Under the pieces are notes generated by a model. It worked only from the letters and a program-made list of their open reading frames with translations. It was not told the origin of the DNA and made no database searches. A DNA stretch of 64,000 nucleotides from 3107 sp965216225 (GTDB taxonomy: Bacteria; Pseudomonadota; Alphaproteobacteria; Rhodobacterales; Rhodobacteraceae), in contig CBDCFF010000028.1 in NCBI GenBank assembly GCA_965216225.1, positions 1-64,000 on the forward strand, written 5' to 3'. This document shows, one piece after another, positions 61,178 through 64,000 of the stretch (positions within the stretch are counted from its first letter, which is position 1; each line of letters opens with the position of its first letter). Both the position numbers and the translations under genes were made by a program.

Positions 61178-61879
61178 TCAGATCTGCCGATCCTGCACAG
61201 TATCCGCATCCGGGCCGGATTCAATCAGTTTCAGCGTCCGGCTCAGCCCGCCCTGCATGTGCCGGTCGAGATGCGCGAGCATCGCCTTCAGATCATCTCC
61301 GGCGGCTAGGCACACGTAATCGTCATGGGGGTTCACGAAGGACGGGTCGGAATCGTTGGCGCGGATATGCAGCGAGAAATAAAGCTGTATGTTGGGCCGC
61401 ATCCGCTGCCAGGTTTCCATCAGCAGCCGATGCCCGCTCAACTCATAGCACCAGTTGTGCAACGCCAGTTCCTGCCTGATCTCCTTCAGCGGATCGGTCC
61501 CCCTCGCCGGGTTCCGGCGCAGCGCTTCGTTGCGCGCCCTCAGATCGGCCAGCGCCGCGTCCGAACGGTTGTTCCAGCACTCGCGGAACGCGAATTTCTC
61601 CAGTTCCAGACGCATCGAATACAATTCCGTCAGATCGCGTCTGGTAAAGCTGCGCAGGCGGATGCCGCGATAGGGCCGGCTGATCAGCAGCCCGCATTCG
61701 ACAAGCTCCCGCATCGCTTCGCGCAAGGGTGCGCGGCTGACGCCAAGACGCTGCGCGAGATCCTGCTCCACCAGTTTCTGCCCCGCCGGAACGGACCCGC
61801 TGAGGATCAGGTTCCGCAGGTTGCGCACGATCATCTCTCGCCGGGTCGCATCGCCGACGGGTTGCACGTCCATGATCAT
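61178..61879 (-). CDS. GntR-family regulator, FCD (FadR) subfamily
   Basis: The 233-residue regulator has an N-terminal winged helix (LVEQDLAQRLGVSRAPLREA, residues about 37-56) and a helical FCD effector domain with metal-binding Asp/His positions (DLTELYSMRLELEK, HNWCYELSGHRLL, HLDRHMQGGL). It is first in the strand order before dppA and so is likely to control the dpp operon. ATG 61879 gives MIMDVQPVGD; an ATG two codons on is also possible. Confidence 0.9.
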   Translation of the reverse strand: MIMDVQPVGDATRREMIVRNLRNLILSGSVPAGQKLVEQDLAQRLGVSRAPLREAMRELVECGLLISRPYRGIRLRSFTRRDLTELYSMRLELEKFAFRECWNNRSDAALADLRARNEALRRNPARGTDPLKEIRQELALHNWCYELSGHRLLMETWQRMRPNIQLYFSLHIRANDSDPSFVNPHDDYVCLAAGDDLKAMLAHLDRHMQGGLSRTLKLIESGPDADTVQDRQI

Positions 61880-62390
61880 GAAAACCCTCGCGCGGGGATT
61901 CCGGGGCCGGAACGCGCCCGATGGCCGCCGGACATGCCGCGACATTTCAGCGAGTGGCAGACCGTGATGCAACTGTTGGCAGGCCGCGACATTCATTCCC
62001 CCGATCATCGCAGAATTGTCGACAAAATACAAAAATGCAAGCCCGGTATTCAACTTTCTAAAATACGCGGACAATATGTTGAAAAACAACGGGAACATCA
62101 AAAGCGCCACAAGCCTGACGCAGACAGAAGGTGCCCAAGGGGCAAAATGAATCGCGTCTGGTACGCCGAGTCCCCGCCGATGGCCGCCGCCCCCCTGCTG
62201 TCTGCGGCAATCGTGCGCTGCGACGCAACGTCATTGCGCTGCGACCGGATTTTGGGCCTCGTTCGCCACGCGATGCCGCTGTATTTGCCGCGCGATGCCG
62301 CTATAAATGTATCGGACGGATTGATTCACGTCGATTCACTGCCGCGAAGCCCGTCCCCGCCGGGGCGCGCGTATTCGGAAAGGAAAGCAT
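61880..62390. promoter_or_regulatory. Divergent control region, dpp operon and thiolase
   Basis: This 511-bp gap has no gene I can support. The part 62000-62110 is clearly AT-richer than the surroundings and likely holds the promoters. It contains the palindrome at 62016-62025. The thiolase-proximal 200 bp are GC-rich with no signal that I could recognise beyond an AAGGAAAG site before the GTG at 62391. Confidence 0.5.
62016..62025. promoter_or_regulatory. Candidate GntR/FadR operator
   Basis: TTGTCGACAA is a perfect palindrome, AT-flanked, matching the T-x-G-T-x-x-A-C-x-A layout of FadR-subfamily operators. It lies 137 bp upstream of the GntR gene in the divergent region. One site only was seen. 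Confidence 0.5.
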
Positions 62391-63605
62391 GTGACACAGG
62401 ACGCTTATATCTATGATGCGATACGCTCTCCCCGTGGCAGGGGACGCAAGGATGGCAGCCTGCATGAGGTGACATCCCTTCGCCTGTCCGCGCATGTGCT
62501 GAACGAACTGAAACGCCGCAACGATCTTGACACGACCCTGGTCGAGGACGTGATCTGGGGCAATGTCACCCAGACAGGAGAGCAGGGGGGCTGTCTTGCC
62601 CGCGCGGCGGTTCTGGCCTCGGACTACGGCCAGCAGACGCCGGGCGTCGCAATCAACCGTTTCTGCGCTTCGGGGCTGGAGGCGGTGAACATCGCCGCCG
62701 CCCAGGTCCGGGCCGGGCAGGGCGACGCCTATGTCGCCGGCGGGGTCGAGATGATGAGCCGCGTGCCGATGGGCTCTGACGGGGCGGCGCTGGCCGTCGA
62801 TCCGACGCTGGCCATGGGCAGCTATTTCGTGCCGCAGGGCATTTCGGCAGACCTCATCGCCACCGAATACGGGTTTACGCGCGACGACTGCGATTCCTAT
62901 GCCGTCGAATCGCAAAGGCGCGCCGCCGGGGCGTGGGACGACAACCGCTTTGCCGGATCGGTCGTGCCGGTCACCGACATCAACGGTCTGACCATTCTGG
63001 ACCGCGACGAATACATGCGTCCCGGCACCGACATGCAGTCGCTGGGGGCGCTGAAACCCGCCTTCAGGGATCAGGGAGAGGTCATGCCCGGCTTCGATGC
63101 GGTGGCGCAGCTCCGCTATCCGCATCTGGAAAGGATCGAACACGTTCATCATGCGGGCAACTCCTCGGGCATTGTCGATGGGGCGGCTGCGGTTCTGATC
63201 GGCTCAAGGCGATTCGGCGAACACAGCGGCCTGACCCCCCGCGCCCGGATCAGGGCGATGGAGAAGACCGGCGACGACCCGACCATCAACCTGACCGGCC
63301 CGGTTCCCGTGACCGAAAAGATACTCGCCCGCAGCGGCATGACGATCGGCGACATTGATCTTTTCGAGGTCAACGAAGCCTTCGCCGCCGTCGTCCTGCG
63401 TTTCATGCAGGCGTTCGATGTGGATCACGACAGGATCAACGTCAATGGCGGCGCGATCGCCATGGGCCACCCGCTGGGCGCAACCGGCGCCATGATCCTG
63501 GGCACGTTGCTGGATGAGATGGAACGTACCGACAGGGAAACCGGCCTTGTCACGCTGTGCGTTGCTGCGGGCATGGGCGCGGCCACGATCATGGAGAGGG
63601 TGTGA
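62391..63605 (+). CDS. Thiolase (acetyl-CoA acetyltransferase family)
   Basis: The 404-residue thiolase has active-site Cys in NRFCASGLEAVNIAA, VNEAFAAVVL, GGAIAMGHPLGATG and the second Cys in VTLCVAAGMGAATI. It is of the degradative FadA/PcaF-like type; the substrate is unknown. It starts with GTG 62391 after an AAGGAAAG site. The stop overlaps the cupin gene start by one base (TGATG). Confidence 0.9.
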   Translation: MTQDAYIYDAIRSPRGRGRKDGSLHEVTSLRLSAHVLNELKRRNDLDTTLVEDVIWGNVTQTGEQGGCLARAAVLASDYGQQTPGVAINRFCASGLEAVNIAAAQVRAGQGDAYVAGGVEMMSRVPMGSDGAALAVDPTLAMGSYFVPQGISADLIATEYGFTRDDCDSYAVESQRRAAGAWDDNRFAGSVVPVTDINGLTILDRDEYMRPGTDMQSLGALKPAFRDQGEVMPGFDAVAQLRYPHLERIEHVHHAGNSSGIVDGAAAVLIGSRRFGEHSGLTPRARIRAMEKTGDDPTINLTGPVPVTEKILARSGMTIGDIDLFEVNEAFAAVVLRFMQAFDVDHDRINVNGGAIAMGHPLGATGAMILGTLLDEMERTDRETGLVTLCVAAGMGAATIMERV

Positions 63606-64000
63606 TGGGCGTCATCAATCCCGACAGGGCGCCGGTCAGAACCGGCAGCATCTATCCCGAACCCCATGCCCTGGAAATGGCCGGGCGGTCTTCGCTGCGC
63701 CTCGGCGATGCGGGCGGCCTCAGCCAGTTCGGGGCCAATCTGGTGATCCTGCAACCGGGGGCGAAATCCTCGTTGCGGCACTGGCATCATCACGAGGATG
63801 AATTCGTGATGGTGACGCAGGGTGAATGCACGCTGGTGCAGGACGAGGGCGAAACCGTGATGCGCCCCGGCGACTGCGCCGCCTTCCCGGCGGGCGATCC
63901 GAACGGGCACCATTTCATCAACCGCTCGCAGGCCGAGGTCCGCTTTCTGGTCGTCGGCAGCCGTCTGCGGTTCGAGAAGGCAACCTATTCCGATGTCGAT
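63605..64000 (+). CDS. Cupin-domain protein, partial at window edge
   Basis: From ATG 63605, 132 codons are visible. They form one cupin barrel: motif 1 LRHWHHHEDEFVMVTQGECT with the metal-binding His/His/Glu set, and motif 2 PAGDPNGHHFINRS. The mature protein continues beyond 64000. Such small cupins act as isomerases or dioxygenase-like proteins or are non-catalytic. Co-translation with the thiolase suggests a shared catabolic role. Confidence 0.8.
   Translation, partial: MGVINPDRAPVRTGSIYPEPHALEMAGRSSLRLGDAGGLSQFGANLVILQPGAKSSLRHWHHHEDEFVMVTQGECTLVQDEGETVMRPGDCAAFPAGDPNGHHFINRSQAEVRFLVVGSRLRFEKATYSDVD

Noticed and set aside
1..64000. tRNA, rRNA, tmRNA, riboswitch or phage structural genes
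   Set aside because: I looked for cloverleaf patterns, CCA ends, conserved rRNA segments and tail or capsid motifs and found none. Covariance searches would be needed to exclude divergent RNAs.

Overview
The window is GC-rich alphaproteobacterial chromosome, most likely from the Rhodobacteraceae (Rhodobacterales). The supporting evidence is gene content and order: rpsU divergent from coq9, tsaD-gpsA divergent from hemD-mic60-hemY-like, phaA-phaB, slt next to dapA, an MnmC activity apparently split over two divergent genes, and small DUF465 and DUF2007 proteins. No rRNA, tRNA, CRISPR array or replication origin was seen.

Region 1 (1-9654) is almost pure insertion-sequence wreckage. In order it holds an IS256-family 3' end, an IS5-family (IS427-type) element, an IS630-family element sharing a CTAG with it, the first 102 codons of a short-chain dehydrogenase, an IS3-family remnant, an IS256 5' fragment, an intact-looking IS110 element with a candidate bridge-RNA leader, and an IS66 element broken by an IS21 element. 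The IS21 element has clear ends and a 6-bp target duplication.

Region 2 (9739-23307) mixes chromosomal genes with two more mobile blocks. The genes are sufT-like, a small lipoprotein, an FMN reductase, an acyl dehydratase, a split MnmC pair, an EamA transporter, slt and dapA. A second IS66 copy with an exact 8-bp target duplication sits in the last codons of the dehydratase. After dapA lie decayed sequence, a tyrosine-recombinase remnant, and an IS481 element fused in frame to the C-terminal half of an IS3-family transposase. That fusion gives one ORF with two complete DDE triads, and it ends just before greA.

Region 3 (23313-48581) is housekeeping sequence: greA, ETF-ubiquinone oxidoreductase, a TPR protein, ispE, polyprenyl diphosphate synthase, a small methyltransferase operon, phaAB (polyhydroxyalkanoate precursor synthesis), an EAL phosphodiesterase, tag, an SLC13 permease, tlpA, argH plus a 34-residue lipoprotein, rpsU, coq9, qor, zapE, gpsA, tsaD, and hemD-mic60-hemY-like. 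The mic60-like gene encodes the bacterial relative of the mitochondrial cristae organiser. One EamA gene carries a frameshift.

Region 4 (48711-64000) is devoted to peptide uptake. Two complete oligopeptide/dipeptide ABC systems lie back to back on the minus strand. One includes an M24 aminopeptidase gene and lies downstream of a GntR-family regulator gene. A palindrome resembling a FadR/GntR operator lies in the divergent gap towards a thiolase-cupin operon that runs off the window. Both binding-protein genes are followed by a strong GC-rich hairpin, which would favour excess binding protein over membrane components.
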